Source: Citrobacter amalonaticus (lineage in GTDB: Bacteria; Pseudomonadota; Gammaproteobacteria; Enterobacterales; Enterobacteriaceae). Taken from it: DNA of 64,000 nucleotides. The position numbers were made by a program, and so were the translations under genes. Below are positions 1 to 12,424 of the stretch, piece by piece. The stretch lies in NCBI GenBank assembly GCA_028994555.1, contig JARDVN010000001.1, positions 2,542,001-2,606,000 of the forward strand. The letters are read 5' to 3'. How positions within the stretch are numbered: the stretch's first letter is position 1; every line of letters begins with the position of its first letter. Below the pieces are notes generated by a model that made no database searches, was not told the DNA's origin, and worked only from the letters and a program-made list of their open reading frames with translations.

Positions 1-26
1 GAAAGGCCCTTTCTCTTCAGCTTTGC

Positions 27-1694
27 TTATTGATAAGCGGACTGGTGAACACCCACTGCGCGACCGGATGGATCGTTCATGGTTTTGAACGCTTCGTCCC
101 ATTCGATTGCTTTAGCTGAAGAACAGGCGACGGAAGGACCGCCCGGCACGCATTCCGCCGCGCTTGGTATCGGGAACAGTTCTTCAAAGATCTCGCGGTA
201 CAGATAGGCTTCTTTTGAAGACGGCGTGTTGTACGGGAAGCGAAAGCGGGCAGTTTCCAGTTGCTGATCGGAAACCTGCTCTGCGGCCACCTCTTTTAAC
301 GTATCGATCCAGCTGTAGCCCACACCGTCGGAGAACTGCTCTTTCTGACGCCATGCGACGCTTGCCGGCAGATAGGATTCAAAGCATTCACGCAGGATAT
401 GTTTTTCCATCTTGCCGTTGCCGCACATTTTGTCTTCCGGGTTGATACGCATCGCCACGTCGAGGAACTTTTTTATCGAGGAACGGGACGCGCGCTTCCA
501 CACCCCAGGCCGACATCGCTTTGTTAGCACGCGCACAGTCGAACATATGCAACGCCTGTAGCTTACGTACGGTCTCTTCGTGCAGTTCTTTAGCGTCTGG
601 CGCCTTATGGAAATAGAGGTAGCCGCCGAACACTTCGTCAGAACCTTCACCGGACAGGACCATTTTAATGCCCATCGCTTTGATCTTACGCGACATTAAA
701 TACATTGGCGTCGAGGCGCGAATGGTCGTCACGTCATAGGTTTCGATGTGATAAATCACGTCGCGGATCGCGTCCAGTCCTTCCTGTACCGTAAAGTGAA
801 TTTCGTGGTGTACGGTCCCCAGATGGTTCGCCACTTCCTGCGCGGCTTTCAGATCCGGGGATCCTTCCAGACCGACGGCGAAGGAGTGGAGTTGCGGCCA
901 CCAGGCTTCAGAACGTTCGTCATCTTCCACTCGACGAGCGGCAAATTTTTTTGGTGATCGCCGAGATGACGGAAGAGTCCAGGCCGCCGGAGAGCAGCAC
1001 GCCGTATGGCACGTCTGACATCAGGTGGCTTTTGACAGAGTCTTCCAGCGCCTGGCGCAGTTCGTTTTTGTCGGTAACGTTATCTTTTACCGCGTCATAA
1101 TCGAACCAGTCACGCTGATAGTACTGACGGATTTCACCATCTTTGCTCCATAGATAGCTTCCCGCCGGGAACTCTTTAATGGTCCGGCAAACCGGCACCA
1201 GCGCTTTCATTTCTGAGGCGACGTAGAGGTTGCCGAACTCGTCGTAACCCATATACAGCGGGATAATGCCGATATGGTCGCGTCCAATCAGATATGCATC
1301 CTGTTCGCTGTCGTACAGTGCGAAGGCAAACATCCCTTGCAGGTCGTCGAGAAATTCCACGCCTTTTTCCTGATACAGCGCGAGGATCACTTCGCAGTCA
1401 GAACCGGTCTGGAACGCATAGCGATCGCCATATTCTGCACGCAGCGCCTGGTGGTTGTAGATTTCACCGTTGACGGCCAGTACGTGGGTTTTCTTTTCGT
1501 TATAAAGCGGCTGCGCGCCAGCGTTGACGTCGACAATTGACAGACGTTCGTGGGCCAGAATCGCTTTATCGCAGGCATAAATACCGGACCAGTCCGGGCC
1601 GCGATGGCGCATCAGGCGTGACAGCTCAAGTGCTTTTTTTACGCAGTTCACCTGCATCGGATTTAATATCGAATACGCCGAAAATTGAACACAT
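27..1694 (-). CDS. asnB: Asparagine synthetase B, glutamine-hydrolysing (three apparent frameshifts)
   Basis: Makes asparagine from aspartate, ATP and glutamine in the cytoplasm. The start at 1694 gives Met-Cys-Ser-Ile-Phe-Gly, so the N-terminal nucleophile Cys2 of the glutaminase domain is present. The synthetase domain carries the ATP loop SGGLDSS and ends in a conserved C-terminal VGVHQSAYQ. The reading frame is broken three times, each at a homopolymer with one base too many: T run 1634-1640, T run 946-952 and T run 469-474 (plus strand). Removing one base from each gives 554 residues, the family length in E. coli. The downstream side lies off the window. I consider the gene intact in the organism and the breaks to be sequence errors. 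Confidence 0.95.
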
Positions 1695-1919
1695 AACCTT
1701 CTCCGTTAACCTGTTGCGTAATGCTTTTTGTGTTTGCTTGCTAAAGAAAATGCCGCAAAGGAACAAGAGGCGCAAGGGGTTTGCGGTCTGAAAAAGAAAA
1801 AACGCAATGGTGATTGTTGATTAGTGAAAAAAGATTACGTATTGAGCGTATTCATTGATGGATTATCAATTTTTTGCCGCTTTTGTTGAATGGATTGATT
1901 TTTACATGCGGCAAAAATG

Positions 1920-1945
1920 AAAAACCACGTCCTGGGACGTGGTTC
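1920..1945 (-). terminator. Rho-independent terminator after nagD
   Basis: A perfect stem (ACCACGTCC/GGACGTGGT) sits directly after the nagD stop codon and is followed on the minus strand by a T-rich tract. It probably ends the nagBACD transcript. The rest of the asnB-nagD gap (1695-1919) is AT-rich and should hold the asnB promoter; I could not assign boxes with confidence. Confidence 0.75.
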
Positions 1946-1948
1946 GTT

Positions 1949-2701
1949 TTAAATAACGTCGATTTCGGCGACGGAGGGATAAATCCAGCTCGGGCGGAAC
2001 GGCATACTGTCGATATCATCCAGCGTGGAAACACCGGAGAGCACGAGGATGGTTTCGAGCCCCGCCTGGAAGCCGGCAAGAATATCAGTACGCAGGTTAT
2101 CGCCCACAATAACGGTCTCTTCTGAGTGGGCCTGCATTTTGTTGAGCGCAGCGCGGATAATCCACGGACTCGGTTTACCCACGTAAAACGGTTTACGACC
2201 GGAAATTTTTTCGATACCGGCACAGAGCGCGCCGCAGGCCGGATAAAACCCGCGCCCGTGGGTGTCCGGGTTGGTGGCAATAAAACGTGCACCGTTTGCC
2301 ACAAAGTAAGCGGCCTTATGCATCATGTCCCAGTTGTAGGAACGGGTTTCGCCGACGATAACGAAGTCCGGGTTCACGTCAGTAATGGTGAAACCCGCTT
2401 TATACAGTTCGTGGATCAAGGCGCCTTCGCCGACCACATATGCCTTTTTCCCTTCCTGACGACGCAGGAAATCGGCGGTCGCCATTGCCGAGGTATAAAA
2501 CACGCTGTCCGGCACATTAACGCCAGCGGTCGCGAAACGGTTCGCCAGATCCTGGCCGGTCTGCGACGGGTAATTGGTCAGCAGCACCAGCGGCAGGCCT
2601 TTTTCCATTACGCCAGTCAAAAATTCCGCCGCACCTGGTACGGCGACGTTGTCGTGCATCAGCACGCCGTCGATATCACAAATGACATTCTTGATGGTCA
2701 T
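1949..2701 (-). CDS. nagD: UMP phosphatase, HAD superfamily (UmpH/NagD)
   Basis: Dephosphorylates nucleoside monophosphates, best on UMP. It is a 250-residue HAD-superfamily protein of the NagD type. HAD motif I is DIDGVLMHDN (residues 9-18), and the C-terminal motif GDNLRTDI carries the acidic metal ligands. The frame is intact. It is the last gene of nagBACD, 46 nt after nagC, and is followed at once by a terminator, so it is expected to be co-transcribed with amino-sugar genes although its known activity is nucleotide hydrolysis. Confidence 0.95.
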   Translation of the reverse strand: MTIKNVICDIDGVLMHDNVAVPGAAEFLTGVMEKGLPLVLLTNYPSQTGQDLANRFATAGVNVPDSVFYTSAMATADFLRRQEGKKAYVVGEGALIHELYKAGFTITDVNPDFVIVGETRSYNWDMMHKAAYFVANGARFIATNPDTHGRGFYPACGALCAGIEKISGRKPFYVGKPSPWIIRAALNKMQAHSEETVIVGDNLRTDILAGFQAGLETILVLSGVSTLDDIDSMPFRPSWIYPSVAEIDVI

Positions 2702-2747
2702 GAACTACCCAGGAGATGTGTTAATAATCCGATACTATAAGAGCGCA

Positions 2748-3969
2748 TCAGTTTTCCAGCAAATGCTGGAGCAAAATACCGTTGAGCATGGCGCGTTTTA
2801 CCAGCGCAAAGGCGCCGATGGCTGAGCGGTGATCCAGTGTGGAACGCACCACAGGCAAATTCGTGCGAAACGCCTTCAGCGCCTGCGTGTTAATGCAGCT
2901 TTCAATGGCGGGTAATAGCACTTTATCGGCTTCGGTGATCTCGCCCGCAATTACGATTTTTTGCGGATTAAACAGGTTGATAGCGATCGCAATGGTTTTG
3001 CCCAGATGACGTCCGACGTGCTCAATGACCTCTGACGCCAGGCTGTCGCCCTTATTGGCCGCCTTACAGATAGTTTTGATCGTGCAGTCATCCAGCGGTA
3101 CGCGGCTCTGGTAGCCTTGCTTAAGCAGATTCTGCACGCGGTGCTCGATGGCGGCGTTGGCGGCTATGGTTTCCAGACAACCGAAGTTGCCGCAGTGGCA
3201 GCGCTCGCCCAGCGGTTCCACCTGAATGTGTCCAATCTCGCCAACGTTACCGTTACGACCGATAAAAATTCGCCCGTTAGAAATAATCCCGGCGCCCGTA
3301 CCGCGGTGGACGCGCACCAGAATGGAGTCTTCGCAATCCTGGCTTGCACCGAAGTAGTGCTCCGCCAGCGCCAGACTACGAATATCGTGACCGACGAAGC
3401 AGGTGACGCGAAACTGTTTTTCCAGCGCGTCGACCAGTCCCCAGTTTTCTACCTGGATGTGTGGCATGTAGTGAATCATGCCGCTTTCCGGATCGACCAG
3501 ACCCGGCAGGATCACCGAAATGGCAATCAACTCGCGGATTTTGCGTTGGTTACCGTCAATAAAAGAGGTAATGGCCTTGAGTAACGCATGTTCCAGCGTT
3601 TCCTGGGTGCGCTCGGGCAGTGGATAGTGTTCTTCTGCTACCACTTTGCTGCTGAGATCAAACAGGGTGATGGTCGCGTCGTGGCGACCAAGGCGCACGC
3701 CAATGGCGTGAAAACTGCGGGTTTCGGTGACGATAGAGATGGCGCGGCGGCCCCCGGTGGAGGCCTGCTGATCAACTTCTTTGATCAGTCCGCGTTCAAT
3801 GAGTTGACGCGTAATTTTGGTTACGCTGGCGGGGGGCAAGCTGGCTTTGCTCGGCAATCTGGATGCGCGAGATTGGCCCATGCTGGTCAATCAGGCGATA
3901 AACGGCCGCGCTGTTAAGCTGTTTTACGAGATCAACATTACCTATTTGAGCTTGTCCGCCTGGTGTCAT
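2748..3969 (-). CDS. nagC: N-acetylglucosamine repressor NagC, ROK family (one apparent frameshift)
   Basis: Represses nagBACD, nagE and chitin-uptake genes; GlcNAc-6-phosphate releases it from DNA. An N-terminal winged helix-turn-helix is followed by a ROK domain with the zinc motif CHCGNFGCLE. The start at 3969 gives MTPGGQAQIGNVDLVKQ. The frame breaks at the G run 3831-3836. Removing one G restores 406 residues, the E. coli length, and rejoins the helix-turn-helix sequence. It lies 8 nt after nagA in the same operon. Likely targets visible in this window are the boxes at 6084-6110, 6178-6206 and 10484-10506. Confidence 0.94.
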
Positions 3970-3977
3970 ACTTTCTC

Positions 3978-5127
<1,150 letters not shown>

Positions 5128-5153
5128 TCCGACCCCCCGATTTCAAAAAAATG

Positions 5154-5179
5154 CCGCCCTGAACGCGATGGCAGGGCGG
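5154..5179 (-). repeat. Stem-loop in the nagB-nagA gap
   Basis: An inverted repeat (CCGCCCTG/CAGGGCGG) separated by about 10 nt lies between the nagB stop and the nagA start. It has no T tract, so it is more likely an mRNA processing or stability element than a terminator. Confidence 0.55.
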
Positions 5180-5187
5180 AGACTACA

Positions 5188-5988
5188 TTACAGACCTTTG
5201 ATATTTTCAGCTTCTAATTCGTTGAAATACTTCAGCGTCTTAACCTTCAGCTCCATCGTGGATGGCTCATCGCACACCACAACCGCTTTTGGATGCAGTT
5301 GCAGACAGCTGATGGTCCACATGTGGTTCACGTTGCCTTCAACCGCGGCCTGCAATGCCTGCGCTTTCTGCGAACCCAGCACCAGAATCATCACTTCTTC
5401 GGCATCCAGCAGGGTGCCCACACCAACGGTCAGCGCGTACTTTGGAACCTGATCGACATCACCGTCAAAGAAACGGGAGTTTGCCACACGGGTGTCATGC
5501 GTCAGGGTTTTGATACGGGTACGAGACGCCAGAGAGGAAGCGGGTTCGTTAAACGCGATATGACCGTCATTACCGACGCCGCCCATAAACAGATGGATTT
5601 TACCGTAGGAACGAATTTTTTCTTCATACTGGCGGCATTCAGCGTCGATATCCGGCGCGTTGCCGTTGAGCAGGTTGATGTTTTCTGCTGGAATATCAAC
5701 GTGGTCAAAGAAATTACGATACATAAAGCTGTAGTAGCTTTCCGGATGTTCTTTTGGCAGGCCGACATATTCGTCCATGTTGAACGTCACGACGTGTTTG
5801 AAGCTAACCTGGCCCGCTTTGTGCATTTCGACTAAGGCTTTATACGCTGTCAGCGGAGTACCGCCTGTCGGCAGACCCAGCACAAACGGACGATCGGCTG
5901 TCGGTTTGAACGCATTAATGCGATTAACGATATGGCGTGCCGCCCATTTGCCGACCTGTTCAGCGGAAGTCAGGGGAATCAGTCTCAT
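5188..5988 (-). CDS. nagB: Glucosamine-6-phosphate deaminase
   Basis: Converts glucosamine-6-P to fructose-6-P and ammonia, the last step of amino-sugar entry into glycolysis. It is intact at 266 residues, the E. coli length. Motifs include LPTGGTP (phosphate binding), FNMDEY (catalytic Asp72) and [11 protein letters not shown] (His143, Glu148). It is the first gene of nagBACD, divergent from nagE across the operator region 5989-6315. Confidence 0.97.
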   Translation of the reverse strand: MRLIPLTSAEQVGKWAARHIVNRINAFKPTADRPFVLGLPTGGTPLTAYKALVEMHKAGQVSFKHVVTFNMDEYVGLPKEHPESYYSFMYRNFFDHVDIPAENINLLNGNAPDIDAECRQYEEKIRSYGKIHLFMGGVGNDGHIAFNEPASSLASRTRIKTLTHDTRVANSRFFDGDVDQVPKYALTVGVGTLLDAEEVMILVLGSQKAQALQAAVEGNVNHMWTISCLQLHPKAVVVCDEPSTMELKVKTLKYFNELEAENIKGL

Positions 5989-6315
5989 TCTTCACCTCAG
6001 AAAGTAAATGTAAGCCGTTGACGGATTGCGCGTCGGTGCATGGTAAAGCGTAACCTGGCATGCATCAGTTGGGTCAATCTGTCTTGATTTTTTGAATGAT
6101 AAAATAAGTTTTCTCACATAGCCAGTAAAAGGGAGTGAATATAACGATATTTGGTGACTAAACTCACAAAAAACACGCTTTTAATTTGCGATACGAATTA
6201 AATTTTTACACACTCAGAATGCCAGTAAAGCAACAAAAGTATTTCAATAAGTTAGTGACAAAATAAAAACACAGCTTAAAGCGAGCCTTAACGGGGTCTC
6301 AAAGGGGGGAAGAAA
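5989..6315. promoter_or_regulatory. Divergent nagB/nagE control region with NagC and CRP sites
   Basis: This 327-nt gap holds two AT-rich imperfect palindromes that resemble NagC operators: one at about 6084-6110 towards nagB, and one at 6178-6206 towards nagE with the core TTTGCGATACGAA. Between them at 6153-6168 is a good CRP site, GGTGA-N6-TCACA. In E. coli, NagC bound to the two operators loops the DNA with CRP between them, and the layout here is the same. Site identity is by eye from memory of the E. coli region. Confidence 0.75.
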
Positions 6316-8332
6316 GTGAGTATTCTAGGTTATCTGCAAAAGGTCGGCCGTGCGCTAATGGTGCCGGTCGCCACGCTGCCTGCGGCGGCAATATTGATGG
6401 GGGGTCGGCTATTGGATCGACCCGGTAGGTTGGGGTGGAGATAACGCGCTTGCGGCATTCTTCATTAAGTCCGGTTCCGCCATTATCGATAACATGTCCG
6501 TGCTGTTTGCTATCGGTGTGGCTTACGGTATGTCCAAAGATAAAGACGGTGCTGCGGCGCTGACCGGTTTTGTGGGTTTCCTGGTGTTGACCACGCTCTG
6601 TTCTCCGGCGGCGGTCTCCATGATTCAGAAGATCCCTGCCGATCAGGTTCCTGCCGCTTTCGGTAAGATCAGTAACCAGTTCGTGGGTATTCTTGTCGGT
6701 ATTATCTCTGCTGAGCTGTACAACCGTTTTAGCAGCGTCGAACTGCCAAAAGCGCTGTCCTTCTTCAGCGGGCGCCGTCTGGTGCCGATCCTCACCTCAT
6801 TTGTGATGATCATCGTGGCGTTCATCATGATGTATATCTGGCCAATGATTTTTGATGGTCTGGTTAACTTCGGTGAACACATCCAGAAGCTGGGCTCCGC
6901 AGGTGCGGGGATCTACGCCTTCTTCAACCGCTTGCTGATTCCGGTGGGGCTGCACCACGCGCTGAACTCCGTATTCTGGTTTGACGTGGCGGGTATCAAC
7001 GACATTCCTAACTTCCTCGGCGGCGCCCAGTCTATTGAAGCGGGTAAAGCGGTTGTCGGGATTACCGGTCGTTATCAGGCGGGCTTCTTCCCGATCATGA
7101 TGTTTGGTCTGCCGGGTGCGGCGCTGGCTATTTACCACTGCGCGCGCCCTGAGAATAAAGCGAAAGTGCTGGGTATTATGATGGCCGGTGCGTTTGCGGC
7201 ATTCTTTACCGGCATCACTGAACCGCTGGAATTCTCCTTCATGTTCGTTGCGCCGGTGCTGTATGTGATTCACGCCGTCCTGACCGGTATCTCCGTATTC
7301 ATTGCGGCGAGCATGCATTGGATTGCTGGCTTCGGCTTCAGCGCGGGTCTGGTGGATATGGTGCTTTCTTCCCGTAACCCGCTGGCGACCCAGTGGTGGA
7401 TGCTGATCCCGCAGGGGCTGGTGTTCTTTGCCATCTACTATGTGGTGTTCCGTTTCGTTATCACCAAATTCAACCTGATGACGCCGGGTCGCGAACTGGC
7501 TGTGGCTGGCAGCGAAGCGGATGGTCAGGACCTCAATGTAAGCAGCGATAAAGAGCAGGACGTTTCTGCCCTGGCGCGTCAGTACATCGCCGCCATCGGT
7601 GGTTCTGATAACCTCACCGGTATTGACGCCTGCATCACCCGTCTGCGTCTGAGCGTAAAAGACTCGTCGCTGGTGAATGAAGGCCTGGCGAAACGTCTGG
7701 GTGCCTCTGGTGTCATTCGTCTGAACAAAACCAGCGTGCAGATTATCGTCGGTTTCGTGGCTGAGAAAATCGCTAACGCGATGAAAACAACCGGTCCGGT
7801 TGCGGCGGCTGAAGCCTCTGCAGCGCCTGTTGCCCAGGCGACGGCAAAACCGCAGGCTGTACCGAATGCGGTGACCATTGCCGAACTGGTTTCTCCGGTA
7901 ACGGGTGATGTCGTTGCGCTGGAGCAGGTGCCTGACGAAGCGTTTGCCAGCAAAGCGGTGGGTGACGGCGTTGCGGTAAAACCAACGGATAAAACTGTGG
8001 TTTCTCCGGCTGCGGGCACCATCGTGAAAATCTTCAACACTAATCATGCGTTCTGCCTGGAAACTGAGAAGGGCGCGGAGATCGTAGTCCATATGGGTAT
8101 CGATACCGTTGCGCTGAACGGCCAGGGTTTTACGCGTCTGGTGGAAGAGGGCGCAGAAGTGGTAGCCGGTCAGCCGATTCTGGAAATGGATCTGGATTAC
8201 CTGAACGCGAATGCGCGCTCCATGATAAGTCCAGTGGTGTGCAGTAATATCGACGATTTCAGCGGCCTGGTGATTAAAGCCGACGGGCACGTGGTTGCCG
8301 GTCAAACGCCTCTGTATGAAATCAAAGGGTAG
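6316..8332 (+). CDS. nagE: PTS N-acetylglucosamine permease EIICBA (one apparent frameshift; divergent IIC)
   Basis: Imports and phosphorylates GlcNAc across the inner membrane. The start is GTG at 6316, 11 nt after a purine-rich AGGGGGG(A) tract, giving MSILGYLQKVGRALMVP. Order: IIC membrane domain (about 1-360), IIB with the phosphorylated cysteine in DACITRL (Cys439), an Ala/Pro-rich linker, then IIA with the active His592 in VVHMGIDTV. Removing one G from the run 6399-6404 gives 671 residues. The IIA domain is nearly identical to my memory of E. coli NagE, but the IIC domain is strongly divergent and recalls other GlcNAc/glucose-type permeases. Substrate assignment follows from the position next to nagB and the NagC box. 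Confidence 0.9.
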
Positions 8333-8368
8333 TTTGGATAAGGCATAAGACGCCATCCGGCAACCTGA

Positions 8369-8401
8369 AGCGGCGGGGGAAAACCTCCGCCGCTTTTTTT
8401 T
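8369..8401 (+). terminator. Rho-independent terminator after nagE
   Basis: A GC-rich stem (GCGGCGG.GG/CC.CCGCCGC) with an AAAA loop is followed by eight T, 36 nt after the nagE stop codon. Confidence 0.9.
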
Positions 8402-8521
8402 GCAGCAAATTCCCTCCTATTTTTCTTCAACGCCACTTTTTCAGTAACTAAAGGTTGTCAGTCAGTCCGGCTTATAAGATCATATGCCGTTATACGTTGT
8501 TTACGCTTTGAGGAATCCACG

Positions 8522-10189
8522 ATGAGTGAGGCTGAAGCCCGCCCGAGTAATTTTATTCGTCAGATCATCGATGAAGATCTGGCCAGTGGTAAGCACACCA
8601 CAGTCCATACCCGTTTTCCGCCGGAGCCAAATGGCTATCTGCACATTGGCCACGCGAAATCCATCTGCCTGAACTTTGGTATTGCGCAAGACTACCAGGG
8701 CCAGTGCAACCTGCGTTTCGATGACACCAACCCGGTAAAAGAAGATATCGAGTACGTTGATTCGATCAAAAACGACGTTGAGTGGTTAGGTTTTCACTGG
8801 GCTGGCGACGTTCGCTACTCCTCAGATTACTTTGATCAACTGCACGCCTATGCGGTTGAACTGATCAACAAAGGTCTGGCGTATGTCGATGAACTGACGC
8901 CGGAACAGATCCGCGAATACCGTGGTACGCTGACGCAGCCAGGCAAAAACAGTCCATTCCGCGATCGCAGCGTTGAGGAAAACCTCGCACTGTTTGAAAA
9001 AATGCGTACCGGTGGCTTCGAAGAAGGTAAAGCCTGCCTGCGTGCGAAGATCGACATGGCGTCGCCATTTATCGTGATGCGCGATCCGGTTCTGTACCGT
9101 ATTAAGTTTGCCGAGCACCATCAGACCGGCAACAAGTGGTGCATCTACCCGATGTACGACTTCACCCACTGCATCAGCGATGCGCTGGAAGGCATCACCC
9201 ACTCTCTGTGTACGCTGGAGTTCCAGGACAACCGTCGTCTGTACGACTGGGTGCTGGATAACATCTCCATTCCGGTTCATCCGCGCCAGTATGAATTCTC
9301 GCGTCTGAACCTGGAATACACCGTTATGTCCAAGCGTAAGCTGAACCTGCTGGTGATGGACAAACACGTTGAAGGCTGGGACGATCCGCGCATGCCGACC
9401 ATCTCCGGTTTACGTCGTCGTGGCTATACCGCCGCAGCGATCCGTGAGTTCTGCAAACGCATTGGCGTGACAAAGCAGGACAACACTATTGAGATGGCAT
9501 CACTGGAATCCTGCATTCGTGAAGATCTGAACGAAAATGCGCCGCGTGCGATGGCGGTTATCGATCCGGTTAAACTGGTTATCGAAAACTATCCGCAAGG
9601 TGAAAGTGAAATGGTCACCATGCCTAACCATCCGAACAAACCGGAAATGGGGACGCGTGAAGTGCCTTTCAGCGGTGAGATCTGGATCGATCGCGCTGAC
9701 TTTCGCGAAGAAGCCAACAAGCAGTACAAGCGTCTGGTGATGGGTAAGGAAGTGCGTCTGCGTAACGCCTATGTGGTGAAAGCAGAACGTGTGGAAAAAG
9801 ATGCCGAAGGCACTATTACCACCATCTTCTGTACCTATGATGCGGATACCCTGAGCAAAGATCCGGCGGATGGTCGCAAAGTAAAAGGCGTGATCCACTG
9901 GGTGAGCGCTGCGCACGCGCTGCCGGTTGAAATTCGTCTCTACGATCGTCTGTTCAGCGTACCAAACCCAGGCGCGGCGGAAGATTTCCTGTCCGTCATG
10001 AACCCGGAATCACTGGTGATCAAACAGGGTTTTGCTGAGCCGTCGCTGAAAGATGCGGTCGCCGGTAAAGCATTCCAGTTCGAGCGCGAAGGTTATTTCT
10101 GTCTGGACAGCCGTTATGCCACCGCAGAAAAACCGGTGTTTAACCGCACCGTCGGCCTGCGTGACACCTGGGCGAAGGTCGGCGAATAA
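8522..10189 (+). CDS. glnS: Glutaminyl-tRNA synthetase
   Basis: Charges tRNA-Gln in the cytoplasm. It is a class I synthetase of 555 residues with an intact frame. The HIGH signature appears in [14 protein letters not shown] and the KMSKS-type loop as VMSKRKL. It is expressed alone, with its own promoter in 8402-8521 and a terminator after it. Confidence 0.98.
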   Translation: MSEAEARPSNFIRQIIDEDLASGKHTTVHTRFPPEPNGYLHIGHAKSICLNFGIAQDYQGQCNLRFDDTNPVKEDIEYVDSIKNDVEWLGFHWAGDVRYSSDYFDQLHAYAVELINKGLAYVDELTPEQIREYRGTLTQPGKNSPFRDRSVEENLALFEKMRTGGFEEGKACLRAKIDMASPFIVMRDPVLYRIKFAEHHQTGNKWCIYPMYDFTHCISDALEGITHSLCTLEFQDNRRLYDWVLDNISIPVHPRQYEFSRLNLEYTVMSKRKLNLLVMDKHVEGWDDPRMPTISGLRRRGYTAAAIREFCKRIGVTKQDNTIEMASLESCIREDLNENAPRAMAVIDPVKLVIENYPQGESEMVTMPNHPNKPEMGTREVPFSGEIWIDRADFREEANKQYKRLVMGKEVRLRNAYVVKAERVEKDAEGTITTIFCTYDADTLSKDPADGRKVKGVIHWVSAAHALPVEIRLYDRLFSVPNPGAAEDFLSVMNPESLVIKQGFAEPSLKDAVAGKAFQFEREGYFCLDSRYATAEKPVFNRTVGLRDTWAKVGE

Positions 10190-10209
10190 TCTGTTGCTGC
10201 ACTCCCTTC

Positions 10210-10238
10210 AAACGCCGCACTCTGCGGCGTTTTTTTTC
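10210..10238 (+). terminator. Rho-independent terminator after glnS
   Basis: The stem ACGCCGCA/TGCGGCGT with a short loop is followed by eight T. Confidence 0.9.
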
Positions 10239-10615
10239 GACGAGTATTCTCACTTTGCGAAGCGAATTAATTCCCATTCAGAAATAAAGTCATTAACAAA
10301 CGCGAGTTTCGGCTAACTTACGTAATAAACTGACAATAATATGAAACCGCTTTCATCCTTCTGGAAAACAAAGGAATTTCTAGCCCCTGTGCCATTTTTT
10401 TGATTAATGAATGAAATGTAACAGGAAGCAATGAAATATGTGCGGTTGCTCATACTCTTACATTCTCGTTACAGAAAGGTATTGATAATTCGCGTCGCGA
10501 AAAATAGTCTATCACTGTAGTCAGTGAGGTTTTTCTCGGTACTACTTTTACATTTTTATTTTTTCGCTGTTTTGCCTTTGGCAACAGCAATTTATACGTC
10601 AAAGAGGATTAACAT
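10239..10615 (+). promoter_or_regulatory. chiP promoter and long leader, with a NagC-like operator
   Basis: This gap of about 380 nt is AT-rich. A palindrome at 10484-10506 (core TTCGCGTCGCGAA in AT-rich flanks) matches the pattern of NagC operators, which fits the known NagC control of chiPQ. The leader ends in the ChiX pairing site over the ribosome binding site. I could not fix the transcription start. Confidence 0.6.
10597..10608 (+). promoter_or_regulatory. ChiX small-RNA pairing site over the chiP ribosome binding site
   Basis: The 12-nt CGTCAAAGAGGA contains the AGAGGA Shine-Dalgarno, 8 nt before ATG 10616. It is complementary to the seed of ChiX (MicM), UCCUCUUUGACG, which in E. coli and Salmonella blocks chiP translation and is titrated away by chb mRNA when chitosugars are present. 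The match is perfect against the seed as I remember it. The chiX gene is not in this window. Confidence 0.85.
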
Positions 10616-12022
10616 ATGCGTACGTTTAGTGGCAAACGTAGTGCGCTGGCGTTGGCTATCGCCAGTATCACAGCACTGTCGGGTCTGGTCGTTGTTCCGC
10701 AGGCACAGGCCGAAGGTTTTATCGATGATTCCACCCTGACGGGCGGCATTTATTACTGGCAGCGTGAGCGCGACCGTAAAGATGTCACCGACGGAGATAA
10801 ATATAAAACCAACCTTTCTCACGCGACCTGGAACGCTAACCTGGATTTCCAGTCTGGCTATGCAGCAGATATGTTCGGTCTCGATGTGGCGGCATTTACC
10901 GCAATTGAAATGGCGGAAAACGGCGACAGCGGCCATCCAAACGAAATCGCTTTTTCGAAAAAGAACAAAGGCTATGATGAAGACTATTCCGGCGATAAGA
11001 GCGGAATCAGTCTGTATAAGGCCGCCGCGAAATTCAAATATGGTCCAGCCTGGGCACGTGCCGGTTATATTCAGCCTACCGGTCAGACGCTGTTAGCGCC
11101 GCACTGGAGTTTTATGCCAGGGACCTATCAGGGGGCTGAAGCGGGTGCTAACTTTGACTACGGCGATGCGGGCGCGCTGAGCTTCTCCTATATGTGGGCC
11201 AATGAATATAAAGCGCCGTGGCACACTGAAGTCGATAAATTCTACCAGGGCGATAAGAAAACCAAAGTCGATTATCTCCACTCTGTCGGCGCAAAATATG
11301 ATTTCAAAAATGACCTGGTGCTGGAAGCCGCATTTGGTCAGTCTGAAGGTTATGTCGATCAGTACTTTGCGAAAGCCAGCTACAAGTTTGATTTAGGCGG
11401 GAACCCATTCTCCACCAGCTATCAGTTCTACGGTGCGCGTGACAAAGTTGATGACCGTAGCGCCAGCGATATCTATGACGGAACCGCCTGGCTGCAGGCG
11501 TTAACCTTCGGCTACAAAGTGGCGGAAGTGGTTGACCTGCGTCTGGAAGGAACCTGGGTGAAGGCTGAAGGTCAACAGGGGTTCTTCCTGCAACGTATGA
11601 CGCCGACCTATGCGTCATCCAATGGTCGTCTGGATATCTGGTGGGATAACCGTTCAGACTTCAACGCCAACGGCGAAAAAGCAGTCTTCTTTGGTGCGAT
11701 GTATGACCTGAAGAACTGGAACCTGCCTGGCTGGGCAGTCGGGGCTTCTTATGTGTATGCCTGGGACGCGAAACCGTCTACCTGGCAGAGCAGCCCGGAC
11801 GCCTACTATGACAAAAACCGTACCATCGAAGAATCTTCGTACAGCCTGGATGCGGTCTACACCCTGCAGGACGGTCGTGCGAAAGGCACCATGTTTAAAC
11901 TGCACTTCACCGAGTATGACAACCACTCCAACATCCCGAGCTGGGGCGGTGGTTACGGCAACATCTTCCAGGATGAGCGTGATGTGAAGTTCATCGTGAT
12001 CGCGCCATTCACTATCTTCTAA
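10616..12022 (+). CDS. chiP: Chitoporin, outer-membrane channel of the OprD family
   Basis: Outer-membrane porin for chito-oligosaccharides. It is intact at 468 residues. A signal peptide (about residues 1-32, cleaved after AQA) is followed by alternating beta-strand sequence and ends in Phe (FTIF), as outer-membrane barrels do. It sits with chiQ and next to the nag genes, which use its substrate, and carries the ChiX site and a NagC-like box upstream. Confidence 0.95.
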   Translation: MRTFSGKRSALALAIASITALSGLVVVPQAQAEGFIDDSTLTGGIYYWQRERDRKDVTDGDKYKTNLSHATWNANLDFQSGYAADMFGLDVAAFTAIEMAENGDSGHPNEIAFSKKNKGYDEDYSGDKSGISLYKAAAKFKYGPAWARAGYIQPTGQTLLAPHWSFMPGTYQGAEAGANFDYGDAGALSFSYMWANEYKAPWHTEVDKFYQGDKKTKVDYLHSVGAKYDFKNDLVLEAAFGQSEGYVDQYFAKASYKFDLGGNPFSTSYQFYGARDKVDDRSASDIYDGTAWLQALTFGYKVAEVVDLRLEGTWVKAEGQQGFFLQRMTPTYASSNGRLDIWWDNRSDFNANGEKAVFFGAMYDLKNWNLPGWAVGASYVYAWDAKPSTWQSSPDAYYDKNRTIEESSYSLDAVYTLQDGRAKGTMFKLHFTEYDNHSNIPSWGGGYGNIFQDERDVKFIVIAPFTIF

Positions 12023-12071
12023 TGCCATCAGCGGCAGGCCCTGCGCCTGCCGCCTCGTTGAGGACTGTGCT

Positions 12072-12404
12072 ATGAAAAAACTGTTACTCATTGCCGTAAT
12101 GGCCTCGGGACTGGTGGCCTGTGCGCCGTCAACGGCCCCGAAAGAAGACAGCCGGTTGAAAGAGGCGTACAGCGCCTGTATCAATACGGCTCAGGGATCG
12201 CCAGAGAAAATCGAAGCCTGCCAGAGCGTGCTGGATGTGCTGAAAAAAGAAAAACAGCATCAGCAGTTTGCGAATCAGGAAAGTGTGCGCGTGCTGGATT
12301 ATCAGCAATGCATTCAGGCGACCCGCACCGGTAACGACCAGGCTGTGAAAGCCGATTGTGACAAGATCTGGCAGGAAATTCGCAGCAACAATACGGCGAA
12401 GTAA
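12072..12404 (+). CDS. chiQ: Chitosugar-uptake lipoprotein ChiQ (YbfN)
   Basis: A 110-residue predicted lipoprotein co-transcribed with chiP; its exact role is unknown. The N-terminus has a lysine pair, a short hydrophobic stretch and the lipobox LVAC, giving lipidated Cys17. The mature part is hydrophilic with several Cys. It begins 49 nt after chiP with a GAGGA ribosome binding site. Confidence 0.9.
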   Translation: MKKLLLIAVMASGLVACAPSTAPKEDSRLKEAYSACINTAQGSPEKIEACQSVLDVLKKEKQHQQFANQESVRVLDYQQCIQATRTGNDQAVKADCDKIWQEIRSNNTAK

Positions 12405-12424
12405 GCGTCAGAGACAACATAAGG

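Noticed and set aside
1695..1948. tRNA genes near asnB
   Set aside because: In E. coli a tRNA cluster flanks asnB on its downstream side, which here is outside the window; no tRNA cloverleaf sequence is visible in the asnB-nagD gap.
6797..8356. Long open frame on the minus strand inside nagE (about 520 codons)
   Set aside because: Antisense shadow of the EIICBA gene; Arg/His-rich with no recognisable domain or ribosome binding site.
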